Assembly: GCA_029259935.1 (NCBI GenBank)
Contig: JAJDEH010000009.1
Span: 1-64,000, forward strand
DNA: 64,000 nucleotides
Direction: 5' to 3'
From: Planctomycetota bacterium
GTDB taxonomy: Bacteria > Planctomycetota > Planctomycetia > Pirellulales > Pirellulaceae
Below, one piece after another: positions 9,458 to 18,805 of this stretch. Under the pieces are notes generated by a model that saw only the letters and a list, made by a program, of their open reading frames with translations, ran no database searches and was not told the origin of the DNA. Position numbers and translations under genes: made by a program. The first letter of the stretch is position 1, and every line of letters begins with the position of its first letter.

Positions 9458-11197
9458 CTAACCCCGCCTGAGTTTCGCGAAGAGCTGACGATACTCTTGC
9501 CGGCGGGGCGCGGCGGTGACGGTCTTGCGTACCATCTCCCCGCAATCCTCTTCGACGATGATGATATCCTGGTCGTCATCTCGCTCGGCGACTTGAACCA
9601 GTTCCTCGGGCTCTTCGCCCAGTGACGAATATTCGGGGAGAACCGGGTCGTCGGCGGGATGAAACAGCTCGTTTTCCGTGGGACCTGATTCCAGCGTGTC
9701 GAAGTCGGCAGCCACGGCCGGCTCGCCGCTGGATGCTATTTCCACGACATCGCCTTCCACGACATCGTCTTCCACCACATCGCCACCAACCGCACCGGGA
9801 TCAGCAGAAACTTCGACCGCCTCGGTCAGGGCAACCGTTGACTGCAAGTGGGCCGACTGAATCAAGATGAGCGCTTTGGCAATTTCACGGCTTTCGTTCG
9901 TACCTACCTGAGGAAAGGCGCGAAATTGGTTCGCATCCAACTCGGCGTATCGGTCGATGACGACTTCTTCTTCGGGAAGCTCGGCAACGCCCTGGTCATC
10001 AACAGCCGCCAAAGAAAACCCTAGCTGATCGGCGGACGGTTCGTTTTTCGCAACGTCGCCCTCTGAACCCTCCATTACTTTCAGCCCAACGTCGTGCGTG
10101 GCAGCAAGTTCATGGCTGGCCTCGGCCACTTGATCGACAATTTGTTGGAGTTGAATGGTGGGATCGGCAACGATCTGTTCCTCAAATTGTGTCCCTTCAT
10201 CGCCGAATGCGCCGACCTCCGCGAAATCCTCTTCCCGCGCCAGCCCGTCGTCGATGTCGAATTCGGCGCGGCTTTCCACAAAATCGGGATCGCCTTCCTG
10301 TTCGTGGTCGAGTTGCCCAAATTCAATCACGACGCTCTCGCTTCCGTCGGCCGAATCATAGGGCGACGGCTCGCTCTGCCCCACCCAGTTTGATGGCAGT
10401 TGTTGGATATCGGACCAAGCCTCTTCAATGCCTTCGACCGTGATCCGGACCTGTTCCTGCACCGCAGCCAACACCAGAGCATGGTCGCAAACTTGATTGA
10501 TCAGCCTTGGAATTCCTTCCGTAAGCCGATAGGCGGCGTCCAGGGCGGATTCGTCGAACAACGCCTGTCCTCCCGCTTTTTGTACTTGAGTTTGCACATA
10601 CTCGGCGGTTTCGGACCGTGTCAAAGGTTCGAGATAGCAGCGGGCTGCGATCCGTTGCGTGAGCGACTCGAGACGCGGATCAGTAAGCCGCTCTTCCAAC
10701 GCTCCCGTGCCCGCCAACACAAGCCGCACACGCGGTTGCCCGTTTCGCACGATGTTGCTGATGGAGTAGATCTCCTCGAACAACTCGGGCGACAACGAAT
10801 GAGCCTCGTCCACAATCAGCAGCATTCCGTTGGGGCATGTCTGGTCCGGCTGCAAATGATCCGTGAGTGCCAGCCGTAGTTCACCCTCCTCCATGTCGCG
10901 ATAGGGCAGTTTGATCTCGTACAGAATGCTCTGCAGCAGCGCCCTTCGCGAGTCGACTCGCCCCGTGGATAACAACGCAACGTCAAACGTCACTCGAAAT
11001 CTTTCGGCAAGCAACTGGCAAAGCAATGTCTTGCCCGTGCCGGGCGGCCCGACCAAAATCCCCAAACCATTGGCTCGCTCGACGGTTCGCGTGAGCGTCT
11101 CGAAGGCGTGTTCCATGACCGGCGTCGGACAATAGTGATTGACCGCCGGTGTCACGACGAACGGACGTCCGTGAAGTTGAAAGTGCGTTTCGTACAT
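9458..11197 (-). CDS. AAA ATPase of the ExeA/XrtA-associated type
   Basis: A 579-residue protein. The N-terminal 280 residues are an AAA ATPase: 'MYETHFQLHGRPF' is the usual start of this family, Walker A is GPPGTGKT at residues 50-57, Walker B is LLIVDE at about 126-131, and 'GIPRLINQVCDHAL' is the lid region. Residues after about 285 are an acidic, poorly ordered tail, similar in character to that of the downstream CpsD-like protein. Related ATPases occur in type II secretion (ExeA) and beside exopolysaccharide/exosortase genes. Here it lies between a Wzz-like gene and a CpsD-like gene, so a role in driving polysaccharide assembly or export is inferred. Confidence 0.8.
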   Translation of the reverse strand: MYETHFQLHGRPFVVTPAVNHYCPTPVMEHAFETLTRTVERANGLGILVGPPGTGKTLLCQLLAERFRVTFDVALLSTGRVDSRRALLQSILYEIKLPYRDMEEGELRLALTDHLQPDQTCPNGMLLIVDEAHSLSPELFEEIYSISNIVRNGQPRVRLVLAGTGALEERLTDPRLESLTQRIAARCYLEPLTRSETAEYVQTQVQKAGGQALFDESALDAAYRLTEGIPRLINQVCDHALVLAAVQEQVRITVEGIEEAWSDIQQLPSNWVGQSEPSPYDSADGSESVVIEFGQLDHEQEGDPDFVESRAEFDIDDGLAREEDFAEVGAFGDEGTQFEEQIVADPTIQLQQIVDQVAEASHELAATHDVGLKVMEGSEGDVAKNEPSADQLGFSLAAVDDQGVAELPEEEVVIDRYAELDANQFRAFPQVGTNESREIAKALILIQSAHLQSTVALTEAVEVSADPGAVGGDVVEDDVVEGDVVEIASSGEPAVAADFDTLESGPTENELFHPADDPVLPEYSSLGEEPEELVQVAERDDDQDIIIVEEDCGEMVRKTVTAAPRRQEYRQLFAKLRRG

Positions 11198-11362
11198 CGA
11201 GTAGCGCCTTCCGTAAAAACTGCTGTTGTTGGTCCAAACAGGAACGTCGCGGCTGCCTCCACCGCGTCGCGATAACGATCGCCCCAGTTCAACTCACGCC
11301 GATATTTGGCGAGTTGGAGCCGCTCTTCGTTTTCCTGACAAATAGAATCGGTAAGTTGAAAT

Positions 11363-12790
11363 TTAAAATTTCCGCACACTCGACACTCGTTCGGAAATCG
11401 CCCCAAAGGGGTTCGTCACGAAGTCTCTTGTAAATTCGCTTTCCCAGTAAGCGGTTAGCATAAACCCAAACAGGAAGAGTGCTAAAAAGAGTTCGCACCC
11501 CAGCGTCGACCAGCGGCTGAACGCCGGCCCGATGGACCCCCGTCCCGTGCCGTTTTGCTTGCGAGGTTCGGAGAGCGAACCAACAACCGGCAATTCCAAT
11601 CGCTCCTGTATTTGCTCGGCCGTCGCGATTGCCGTTTTGCTTTCGCGCCCGTGGGCGAACCAGGCAAGGGTTCCGCCAAACAGAAGCGAACCCAAAAGCA
11701 AGCCCATGAGACGCATGATCGTGGGGGTGCCGCCATTGCGTCCCACGATCCTCGGCCGTTCGGTGATTTTTGCCAGTGAAACATGATTGTTCACGGTGGC
11801 CAGTGGTGCCGAGGCTGGCTGATGTTGAATCGCGGCCAGGTATTGCGTGCGGAGTTGTTCATGATCGCGATGCAAGTTTCGGAATTGTTCGATGCGCGGC
11901 GTTAGTTCTTCCGTGGGGAAGCTGGCCATCCTGACGCTTTCGGCGGGCTTCTCCGTTTGCGTTGGCGTTTGCACACGGTCTGAAAATCTGGGCGTGCTGG
12001 CCAAACGACTCTGCATGGATTCAATCGAGAACATGAGTCGTCGCGCATCGGGGTGCCGTTCCGTGCGAACTTCCAACAGCTTTCTATAGCGGGCGGTTTC
12101 GCGTTGCAGGTCGTCCGACAAGGCAATCCATTCGGGGTTCTCATGCCGTTGATTTCTGGCGGTGCCCGTATCAGGCGCTTCAGTGGTTGTTGTGGCGTTG
12201 CTCTCGATTTGTTGCTGCAATGACGCAAAGTGGTTCGTCAGGAACATGTCAAACCGCTGATGCGCCTCCTCGGCGGCGACACCAATTTTGCGAGTCTCGT
12301 GCGAAGGTCTCTCAACGATGGCGGACGTCGATGGAGCCTCCTGTTGCAACTGAACAAGCAATTGAGCGAGCGCTAGTGAGGATCTGGCCGTCAAATCTAG
12401 TGCCGCATCCGAGGTAACCCCTTGGCAGCGCAGTTTTATCTCCCAAGGATCGGACGCCGGTCCCGTCCGCGAGACGATTCGAATTTGTGGTTCCGCGAGC
12501 TCTTCGGCGGCAGACCAGTGCAGCCTGAACGCGTCATGCAGGTCAGAGTCGTCGGCCAATCGCGCGAGTAACAACTCATGAAGGCCCTCATCCGTGGGAA
12601 GCGGCCGGGCGGACGAGTAAGAATCGAGGCGCAGCCGTGCCTCGGCAAGGTAGCCCTCGATCGGATCTGGCCACACGAGCATTCCGAACAGAAAGAACGA
12701 CAGGCCGCCCAGCAAGAAGACATACAGCCGGCTTGGAGTTCGACGCTTGGTCGGAGAACTCGGATTTCGACGTACACCTTGGTTTGTCAT
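11363..12790 (-). CDS. Wzz/GumC-like polysaccharide co-polymerase
   Basis: A 475-residue inner-membrane protein. A transmembrane helix near residues 23-42 (LYVFLLGGLSFFLFGMLVW) is followed by a long periplasmic region predicted to be helical. That region includes 'RYRKLLEVRTERHPDARRLMFSIESMQSRL', the 'HP-x-x-R' coiled segment common in GumC/Wzc proteins. A second helix (LMGLLLGSLLFGGTLAWFA) then leads to 'QIQERLELPVVGSLSE', the conserved tail motif of the family, and a third hydrophobic segment lies near the C-terminus. It is the first gene of the minus-strand cluster, 165 bases before the AAA ATPase. In related systems this protein sets chain length and contacts the kinase partner. Confidence 0.7.
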   Translation of the reverse strand: MTNQGVRRNPSSPTKRRTPSRLYVFLLGGLSFFLFGMLVWPDPIEGYLAEARLRLDSYSSARPLPTDEGLHELLLARLADDSDLHDAFRLHWSAAEELAEPQIRIVSRTGPASDPWEIKLRCQGVTSDAALDLTARSSLALAQLLVQLQQEAPSTSAIVERPSHETRKIGVAAEEAHQRFDMFLTNHFASLQQQIESNATTTTEAPDTGTARNQRHENPEWIALSDDLQRETARYRKLLEVRTERHPDARRLMFSIESMQSRLASTPRFSDRVQTPTQTEKPAESVRMASFPTEELTPRIEQFRNLHRDHEQLRTQYLAAIQHQPASAPLATVNNHVSLAKITERPRIVGRNGGTPTIMRLMGLLLGSLLFGGTLAWFAHGRESKTAIATAEQIQERLELPVVGSLSEPRKQNGTGRGSIGPAFSRWSTLGCELFLALFLFGFMLTAYWESEFTRDFVTNPFGAISERVSSVRKF

Positions 12791-12939
12791 GGAAGTCTTT
12801 TGGGGAAAGATCCGCCGCCTGTCGAGCCGTCTTATAGATCGCCATCGCGAAAAAGTCTGTTGTCACAATCGACATTACCGTTATCTTTGCTTTAGACTGG
12901 TTTATTGATTGCCTCAGGTTCCCTCCAAGTTCGCCGCCC

Positions 12940-13605
12940 ATGTTTCGGATCAAGATTTGTGGAATTACCTCCGTCGACGATGCGCGCGTGGCGGCGGAAT
13001 CCGGAGCGGACGCAATCGGGCTGAACTTCTACCGAGCCAGTCCGCGATTCGTGTCGATGGCAGTGGCCAAGGAAATCGTGGCGATCACACCCGCGTCGGT
13101 CACCACGGTAGGGGTGGTCGTGGACCAATCCGCGGAAAATATTCGGAATCTGGTGGACGAGTTGGGGCTCAATTTCATCCAACTTCACGGGAATGAGCCG
13201 GCCGCACTGATCGGCCAGTTGGGAGCGTCACGAATCATTCGGGCCATTCGAGCCAACAGCACGGTTGATGTACAACGGCAACTAGACGAACTCAGAAGCC
13301 TCGATTGCGAGCCGGCGGCCGTGCTGGTGGACGCTCACGCTCGCGGGCAGTTCGGGGGCACGGGCCAGCAACTGGACTGGGAAAGGATGGCCAACGAGGA
13401 AATGCAACTCGGCGGTGTACCGCTGATTCTGGCGGGGGGACTGAAGCGGGACAATGTGGGGCAGGCCATCGATCTCGTGAATCCATGGGGTGTGGACACG
13501 GCGAGCGGCGTCGAGTCGCGGCCCGGATTGAAGGACCCAGAGCTGGTCCGTGACTTTGTGGCCAACGCGAAACAGGCACTCGACCGCCAGAAAAACGGCC
13601 GGTAG
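12940..13605 (+). CDS. trpF: Phosphoribosylanthranilate isomerase
   Basis: A 221-residue TIM-barrel enzyme that converts N-(5-phosphoribosyl)anthranilate to 1-(o-carboxyphenylamino)-1-deoxyribulose 5-phosphate in tryptophan synthesis. It opens with the diagnostic [11 protein letters not shown], in which the Cys is the general base. It continues with '[18 protein letters not shown]', '[12 protein letters not shown]', '[10 protein letters not shown]', '[19 protein letters not shown]' (phosphate-binding region), '[12 protein letters not shown]' and '[16 protein letters not shown]'. Length is normal. It is divergent from the polysaccharide cluster and not next to other trp genes. The following gene, ahcY, has its own leader. 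Confidence 0.95.
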   Translation: MFRIKICGITSVDDARVAAESGADAIGLNFYRASPRFVSMAVAKEIVAITPASVTTVGVVVDQSAENIRNLVDELGLNFIQLHGNEPAALIGQLGASRIIRAIRANSTVDVQRQLDELRSLDCEPAAVLVDAHARGQFGGTGQQLDWERMANEEMQLGGVPLILAGGLKRDNVGQAIDLVNPWGVDTASGVESRPGLKDPELVRDFVANAKQALDRQKNGR

Positions 13606-13736
13606 CGCTCAGTTCGCCTTGTACTGATCGCGGGGGCCATCTTATCATATTCGGTCCCGTTCCTAAGATATCCGAGGGCTGGCGCTTCGCCGTTGTACGC
13701 CAGTCGCAATTTGATAACCCTACTGGGGAGCCTACC

Positions 13737-15074
13737 GTGTCGCAAACTGATACCGTCGAAATGAACTACAAAGTCAAGAATATTGACCTCGCCGAGTTGG
13801 GTCGCAAAGAGATTATTCTGGCCGAAAACGAAATGCCGGGATTGATGGCCCTGAGAAGGAAATACGGGACCGAAAAACCGCTGGCCGGCGCTCGCATCGC
13901 TGGCTGTCTGCACATGACGATCCAGACCGCGGTGCTGATCGAGACATTGACGGAATTAGGTGCCGAGGTGGCCTGGAGCAGTTGCAATATTTTTTCCACC
14001 CAAGATCAAGCGGCCGCCGCGATCGCCGTGACCGGCGTTCCGGTCTACGCCTGGAAGGGCGAAACCGAAGAAGAATATGAATGGTGCATCGACCAAACAC
14101 TCACCGCCTTCTCCGACGGACAGCCGTTGAATCTGATCCTGGACGACGGCGGCGACCTGACCGCGATCGTTCACAACCGGTTCCCGGAATACCTGGGCGG
14201 AATCAAGGGCATTTCGGAAGAAACCACCACCGGCGTCAAGGAACTGCGGAAAATGCAGCAGCGCGGCGACCTCAAGGTGCCGGCGATCAATGTCAACGAC
14301 TCGGTCACCAAAAGCAAGTTCGACAATCTCTATGGCTGCCGCGAATCGCTGGCCGACGGCATCAAGCGGGCGACCGACATCATGGTGGCCGGGAAGGTCG
14401 TCGTGGTGGCGGGCTACGGCGATGTCGGCAAGGGTTGTGCTCATTCCATGCGTAGCTACGGCGCGCGGGTAATCGTCACGGAAATCGACCCGATCAACGC
14501 CTTGCAAGCCGCCATGGAAGGTTTTCAGGTAACGACGATGGAAGAGGCCGCCTCGCAAGGTAACATCTTTGTCACCACGACCGGCAACCGCGATATCATT
14601 CGTGGCGAGCATATGCAGGTCATGAAGGACGACGCGATTGTTTGCAACATTGGCCACTTCGACTTGGAAATTGACATGGCCTGGCTCAACGGCCAAGCCG
14701 ATGTGAGCTGTGATCGCGTCAAGACGGATCAAGACACGGGCGGACCTGTCGACAAATACACCTTCCCCAATGGCCGCTCACTGCTGGTTCTCGCGGAAGG
14801 CCGATTGGTGAATCTTGGCTGTGCGACCGGCCATCCGTCATTCGTGATGTCCAACTCGTTCACCAATCAGGTCCTGGCGCAACTTGCCTTGTGGCAGGAA
14901 CCTGAAAAATACGATGTTGCCGTCCATGTGCTGCCCAAGGAGTTGGACGAAGAGGTCGCTCGCCTGCATTTGGGCCAGTTGGGCGTCAAGCTGACACGGC
15001 TCACGCCGGAACAGGCCGCCTATATTGATGTGCCGGTCGAAGGTCCGTTTAAGCCCGATTATTACCGGTATTAA
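13737..15074 (+). CDS. ahcY: Adenosylhomocysteinase (S-adenosylhomocysteine hydrolase)
   Basis: A 445-residue cytoplasmic enzyme that splits S-adenosylhomocysteine into adenosine and homocysteine, removing the inhibitory product of methylation. The start is a GTG at 13737 with GGGGAG seven bases upstream; an ATG at 13761 is a possible alternative. Visible family signatures are '[16 protein letters not shown]', '[16 protein letters not shown]', '[14 protein letters not shown]', '[10 protein letters not shown]', '[20 protein letters not shown]', the NAD-binding '[14 protein letters not shown]', and the C-terminal 'PFKPDYYRY'. A strong intrinsic terminator follows at 15124-15151. The 131-base leader has one short hairpin but no recognisable SAH riboswitch. 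Confidence 0.97.
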   Translation: MSQTDTVEMNYKVKNIDLAELGRKEIILAENEMPGLMALRRKYGTEKPLAGARIAGCLHMTIQTAVLIETLTELGAEVAWSSCNIFSTQDQAAAAIAVTGVPVYAWKGETEEEYEWCIDQTLTAFSDGQPLNLILDDGGDLTAIVHNRFPEYLGGIKGISEETTTGVKELRKMQQRGDLKVPAINVNDSVTKSKFDNLYGCRESLADGIKRATDIMVAGKVVVVAGYGDVGKGCAHSMRSYGARVIVTEIDPINALQAAMEGFQVTTMEEAASQGNIFVTTTGNRDIIRGEHMQVMKDDAIVCNIGHFDLEIDMAWLNGQADVSCDRVKTDQDTGGPVDKYTFPNGRSLLVLAEGRLVNLGCATGHPSFVMSNSFTNQVLAQLALWQEPEKYDVAVHVLPKELDEEVARLHLGQLGVKLTRLTPEQAAYIDVPVEGPFKPDYYRY

Positions 15075-15123
15075 TAGCTGGAACGTGCCGCCGAATATCA
15101 TCGGCTCCCGCCCAATATCATCG

Positions 15124-15151
15124 CCTCCGGGTTTCGCCCCGGAGGTTTTTT
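15124..15151 (+). terminator. Intrinsic terminator after ahcY
   Basis: CCTCCGGG (15124-15131) pairs with CCCGGAGG (15138-15145), followed by six T residues (15146-15151). It lies 50 bases after the ahcY stop and before the DUF1015 gene. This is a textbook Rho-independent terminator. Confidence 0.85.
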
Positions 15152-15210
15152 AATATCATCTTCGTAGATTCGGGCGCAACTCCATTCATCCGCCTTCAAA
15201 AGGAAATCCC

Positions 15211-16527
15211 ATGGCCGGCGTTCACGCATTCCGAGGTATTCGCTACGACCTGGGACACGTTGGCGAGTTGAGCAACGTGGTGGCACCGCCTTACGATGTC
15301 ATCGGCCCCGACCAACAGGACGAACTCTATAAGCGGCACCCGGCCAATGTCATTCGCCTGATCTTGAACCGTGACGAGCCGGGCGACGACGAGCAGAGCA
15401 ATCGCTACACCCGAGCGGCCCACTTCTTCAAATCGTGGCAATCCGAGGGGGTCCTGCAAAAGGAAACCCAACCGGCGATCTACGTCTACCACCAGATCTT
15501 CACCCATGATGGCCAGCAGTTTGTCCGCCGTGGATACATGGCCGCAGTCACGATCGAGCCGTTTGGCGAAGGCAATATCTTTCCGCATGAAGAGACTCAC
15601 TCCGCGGCCAAGGAAGATCGCCTGAAACTGATCAAGGCTTGCCAGGCCAACATGAGCCAGATCTTCGGGCTCTATCCGGACGACGACAACCAGGCGCAGG
15701 AACTGCTGGAAGCCGCCGCAGCGGGAGTCACACCCGTGGAGGCGACTGATCACCTGGGAGTCGTCCACCGGGTCTGGCCCATCACCGACCTGAATACGGC
15801 AGCCGAACTGTCCTCGATCATGGGTCCCAAGGCATTGTTCATAGCCGATGGGCATCACCGCTACGAGACGGCCTGCAACTATCGGCAATCGCTGGCCGAC
15901 CAAGGAGAACTGCGATCGGACAGCCCGGCCCATTCGGTGCTGATGATGTGCGTCAGCATGAATGACCCTGGCATGATCGTCCTGCCGACGCACCGTCTGT
16001 TCCGTGGGCTTCCCGGATTGTCCTCGCAACAACTCATGGAAAAACTCGGCGCTGCGTTCCGGACCGAGGTTGTCGGCACGGGTCCCCAACTGGCGGAGTC
16101 CGTATGGACGGATATTGAAGTCGCCGACGATCAGGGACAGATCGGACTCTACACCGCGAAGGACGATACCTGGGTGCTGGCTCGAATCACGGAAGCCGGC
16201 CAACAGCGGATGGCGGAAGTCGCCGGGGAGCAAAGTTCCGATTGGCAGGGATTGGGAGTCAGCATATTGCATCGCCTGATTGTTGAGACACTGCTGGGCG
16301 TTGCTTCCCATCCCAAGCCGAAGTATGTGCATCTTGTTGACGAGGTTGTCAGCGGTATCCAAGAGGGAGACGAGGATGGTTCCAAGTTCCCACTTGCCGC
16401 ATTGGTGATGCCCGCCACCCTGGATCACATCCGCGCCATCAGCCAACACGGCGAACGGATGCCGGCCAAGAGTACCTACTTCTATCCCAAATTGCTCAGC
16501 GGACTCGTGTTCAATCCGCTGAAATGA
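15211..16527 (+). CDS. DUF1015 family protein
   Basis: A 438-residue soluble protein of the DUF1015 family, recognised from its opening 'HAFRGIRYD...VVAPPYDVI' and from 'IFPHEETHSAAKEDRLKL', 'ALFIADGHHRYETACNYR' and 'MCVSMNDPGMIVLPTHRLF'. The family is widespread in bacteria and archaea and its biochemical role is, to my knowledge, not established. The conserved DGHHRYE and PHE-T-x4-KxDR segments suggest a binding or catalytic site. AAAGGAAA lies just before the ATG. The preceding terminator makes it a separate transcription unit from ahcY. Confidence 0.9.
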   Translation: MAGVHAFRGIRYDLGHVGELSNVVAPPYDVIGPDQQDELYKRHPANVIRLILNRDEPGDDEQSNRYTRAAHFFKSWQSEGVLQKETQPAIYVYHQIFTHDGQQFVRRGYMAAVTIEPFGEGNIFPHEETHSAAKEDRLKLIKACQANMSQIFGLYPDDDNQAQELLEAAAAGVTPVEATDHLGVVHRVWPITDLNTAAELSSIMGPKALFIADGHHRYETACNYRQSLADQGELRSDSPAHSVLMMCVSMNDPGMIVLPTHRLFRGLPGLSSQQLMEKLGAAFRTEVVGTGPQLAESVWTDIEVADDQGQIGLYTAKDDTWVLARITEAGQQRMAEVAGEQSSDWQGLGVSILHRLIVETLLGVASHPKPKYVHLVDEVVSGIQEGDEDGSKFPLAALVMPATLDHIRAISQHGERMPAKSTYFYPKLLSGLVFNPLK

Positions 16528-16553
16528 ATGTAAGAGTCGGGTAGGTCGGAGGG

Positions 16554-16569
16554 CGTTTCACGTGAAACG
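16554..16569. promoter_or_regulatory. parS site 1
   Basis: CGTTTCACGTGAAACG. The central 14 bases equal the parS consensus, with the outer T/A pair replaced by C/G. It is a perfect palindrome, the most upstream of three sites in front of parA, and is the expected binding site for ParB. Confidence 0.9.
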
Positions 16570-16604
16570 CGTTTGGCGAATCTGTGCGAAGTGGCAGGAA
16601 GACG

Positions 16605-16620
16605 TGTTTCACGTGAAACA
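16605..16620. promoter_or_regulatory. parS site 2 (perfect consensus)
   Basis: TGTTTCACGTGAAACA, identical to the bacterial parS consensus. It is centred 51 bases after site 1. ParB binding here nucleates the partition complex. Confidence 0.95.
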
Positions 16621-16640
16621 GAGAAGCTGGGCAGCCTGCA

Positions 16641-16656
16641 TGTTTCACGTGAAACG
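16641..16656. promoter_or_regulatory. parS site 3
   Basis: TGTTTCACGTGAAACG, one base from consensus, centred 36 bases after site 2 and about 140 bases before the parA start. Its location in the probable promoter region could allow ParB to control its own operon. Confidence 0.9.
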
Positions 16657-16796
16657 CCGTTGCTCGGCATTGCCGAATGGGCGACGGAGTCCTCGTCCGC
16701 CAAGATCGGTTCAACGAAAGTGACCTACAGCGAAACGGGTCCCAGCGATTAGAATCCCCCGCCTGCTTCTTAACAACGCTGGTCGGGGAAAGCACG

Positions 16797-17543
16797 TTGG
16801 CCAGGATTCTGTGCGTGGCAAATCAGAAAGGCGGAGTCGGTAAGACGACCACCGCGATTAACCTGTCCTCGGGCTTGGCCAGGTCGGGATGCCGAACTCT
16901 ATTGATCGATCTAGATCCGCAATGCAACGCGACCACGGGCCTAGGCTGTCAGCCCACCGACCGTCACCCGCTCGTTCTCAAACGGCATCTACGACATTCC
17001 CTGCTGAAGACAGGATCTGAAAACCTGGAACTGCTGCCGGGCAGCCGCAGCTTCCATGATGTTGATCACTTGGCCCAAGGCCGGGACAGCAACTCGGCCG
17101 TCCTCCGGCAACATCTTGAAGCCGGCATGGGCGGCTACGACTTCGTATTGATCGACTGTCCGCCTTCGCTCGGCCATCTGACCAAGACGGCGCTGGCCGC
17201 GGCGACCGAAGTCTTCATGCCGATTCAGTGTGAGTATTTCGCGATGGAAGGGCTGACCCAAATGATTCACGTGATCCGGCGCGTGATGCAAGAAAAACAG
17301 GGACGATTAGAGTTTGGCGGAATCGTGCTAACCATGTATGATCCCTTCCTCGAGTTGACGCAGGAAATTGACAACGAGGTTCGCGACTTCTTTGGCGACC
17401 TGGTATTTCACACCGTGATTCCCAGGGACGTCCAGGTCGCGGAAGCACCCAGCTACGGACAGTCGGTGCTGGACTACGCTCCGCGCTCGCGCGGGACTCG
17501 AGCCTATATCGAACTATGCATGGAGGTACTCGAACGTGACTAG
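16797..17543 (+). CDS. parA: Chromosome partition ATPase ParA (Soj)
   Basis: A 248-residue ATPase that moves or positions ParB-parS complexes on the nucleoid. The deviant Walker A is KGGVGKTTT, followed by 'LLIDLDPQCNATTGLG' (A'), 'FVLIDCPPSLG' (Walker B) and the C-terminal 'TVIPRDVQVAEAPSYGQSVLDYAPRSRGTRAY', which is typical of Soj. I choose the TTG at 16797, preceded by GGGGA: it gives the normal ParA length and N-terminus (MARILCVANQKGG). The longest frame begins at 16677 and would add 40 residues unlike the family. It overlaps parB by eight bases. Confidence 0.95.
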   Translation: MARILCVANQKGGVGKTTTAINLSSGLARSGCRTLLIDLDPQCNATTGLGCQPTDRHPLVLKRHLRHSLLKTGSENLELLPGSRSFHDVDHLAQGRDSNSAVLRQHLEAGMGGYDFVLIDCPPSLGHLTKTALAAATEVFMPIQCEYFAMEGLTQMIHVIRRVMQEKQGRLEFGGIVLTMYDPFLELTQEIDNEVRDFFGDLVFHTVIPRDVQVAEAPSYGQSVLDYAPRSRGTRAYIELCMEVLERD

Positions 17544-18546
17544 AGAAAAGCGTCGACTGGGCCAAGGATTGGCGGCTCTGCTGGGATCGTCGTTGAACGA
17601 ACCCGAGGAGGCTCAGTCGCCCGACGAGCCCAATCCGGTACTCCGCGTTCATCCGGAATTGAACGAAGCGGCCGACTCGTCCAGCGCTGGTCCATCCGAG
17701 GTCGCCCCGGGACAACTGCTTCACCTCCACGTCGACGAAATCGACGACAACCCCTTTCAGCCGCGCCGCGAGTTCAGCGAACCAGAGATCGCCTCTCTGG
17801 CCGAGAGCCTCAAAGAACACGACATGTTGCAGCCCGTGTTGGTGCGCCGGATTGGTGAGCGCTATCAATTGATTTCCGGCGAGCGCCGGCTGCGAGCGGC
17901 GATTCAGGCGGGCTGGGCAACGATCCCGGCGCGAGTTCGCGAAGCAGATGATCGTCTGGTGGCGGAACTCGCGATCGTTGAAAATCTTCAACGCCAGGAC
18001 CTCAACCCCATCGAAAAGGCTTTGTCGTTCCGTCGGTATCTGGACGAACATCAGGCGGCCCAAGACGACTTGGCCAAACGCCTGAAGATTGACCGCTCGA
18101 CCATCGCCAACCTGCTGCGGTTGCTGGAATTGCCCGACCGAATTCAGCAAGATCTGGGTGCTGGAAAGTTGACGGCCGGCCATGCGCGTGCCCTGCTTCC
18201 GCTGGGTGACGAAGATTTGCAAACGGACTTCGCTCGCAAGATTCAAGCAGAAGGGCTGAGCGTTCGCGCTACCGAGCGGCTAGTCAGCGAAACAATCCAT
18301 GCCGAAGACGCCGAGGACTCGCCCGCCGCGAGCTCTTCGGCGACGAAGAAGAAGCGGGCCAAAAACGATCAGGTGGCCGCGCTCGAACGGGACTTCCGCG
18401 TAGCCCTTGGTACCAAAGTCGACATTCGGCTGGCCGCGAAGGGACGGGGACAGATTGTCATTAGCTTTGCCAATCACGATGAGTTCGAGCGGCTGCGCGA
18501 ATACATTTTGGACGACGTCGCGGATGTGCGGGCGGATGTCGGTTGA
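17536..18546 (+). CDS. parB: Chromosome partition protein ParB (Spo0J)
   Basis: A 336-residue parS-binding CTP-dependent clamp. The start is GTG at 17536, inside the end of parA, consistent with translational coupling. The N-terminus 'RRLGQGLAALLG' is the ParA-stimulating peptide with an arginine patch. A variable linker follows, then the ParB core 'IDDNPFQPRREF...LAESLKEHDMLQPVLVRR', the arginine motif GERRLRAA (near residue 115-122) needed for CTP binding and spreading, and the helix-turn-helix 'DDLAKRLKIDRSTIANLLRLLELP'. The C-terminal dimer region contains 'LGTKVDIRLAAKGRGQIVISFANHDEFERL'. Confidence 0.96.
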   Translation: MTREKRRLGQGLAALLGSSLNEPEEAQSPDEPNPVLRVHPELNEAADSSSAGPSEVAPGQLLHLHVDEIDDNPFQPRREFSEPEIASLAESLKEHDMLQPVLVRRIGERYQLISGERRLRAAIQAGWATIPARVREADDRLVAELAIVENLQRQDLNPIEKALSFRRYLDEHQAAQDDLAKRLKIDRSTIANLLRLLELPDRIQQDLGAGKLTAGHARALLPLGDEDLQTDFARKIQAEGLSVRATERLVSETIHAEDAEDSPAASSSATKKKRAKNDQVAALERDFRVALGTKVDIRLAAKGRGQIVISFANHDEFERLREYILDDVADVRADVG

Positions 18547-18622
18547 CCGCCAAAACGTGACCGCCAACGCCAGTCGGATTGCCTCGTCATCGCCAGCAGG
18601 TTACGATGAGGCACTTACGTCG

Positions 18623-18697
18623 CGGGGCGTAGCGCAGCCTGGCTAGCGCGCCTGCTTTGGGAGCAGGAAGTCGCGAGTTCGAATCTCGCCGCCCCGA
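18623..18697 (+). tRNA. tRNA-Pro (anticodon UGG)
   Basis: A complete cloverleaf. The acceptor stem CGGGGCG (18623-18629) pairs with CGCCCCG (18690-18696), with A as discriminator. The anticodon stem is CCTGC/GCAGG with loop TTTGGGA, giving anticodon TGG. The T arm contains GTTCGAATC. The 3' CCA is not encoded. It lies alone between parB and the MaoC-like gene. Confidence 0.95.
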
Positions 18698-18805
18698 CTT
18701 TTCTTCTACTTGGTGACTGCCTCTGCTTGATCCAACATTTACGCCCGTGCTTTTCAGTCGCTGCGGCACGGGCCAAAATTTGACTCCATCTCAGGTGAAG
18801 AAATC

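Noticed and set aside
13606..13736. Possible SAH riboswitch in the ahcY leader
   Set aside because: Only one short hairpin (CTGGCG/CGCCAG near 13675-13705) is present; the conserved core of the SAH riboswitch and its pseudoknot partners are not recognisable.
15090..15165. Repeated AATATCATCG around the ahcY terminator as a possible CRISPR or operator array
   Set aside because: Only three short, unevenly spaced copies of ten bases or fewer; no spacer/repeat structure.
15196..16449. Minus-strand frame of 417 codons
   Set aside because: Antisense of the well-supported DUF1015 gene.
16677..16796. Extended N-terminus for ParA from an upstream ATG
   Set aside because: Adds 40 residues unlike any ParA and lacks a ribosome binding site; the TTG at 16797 has GGGGA upstream and yields the normal N-terminus.
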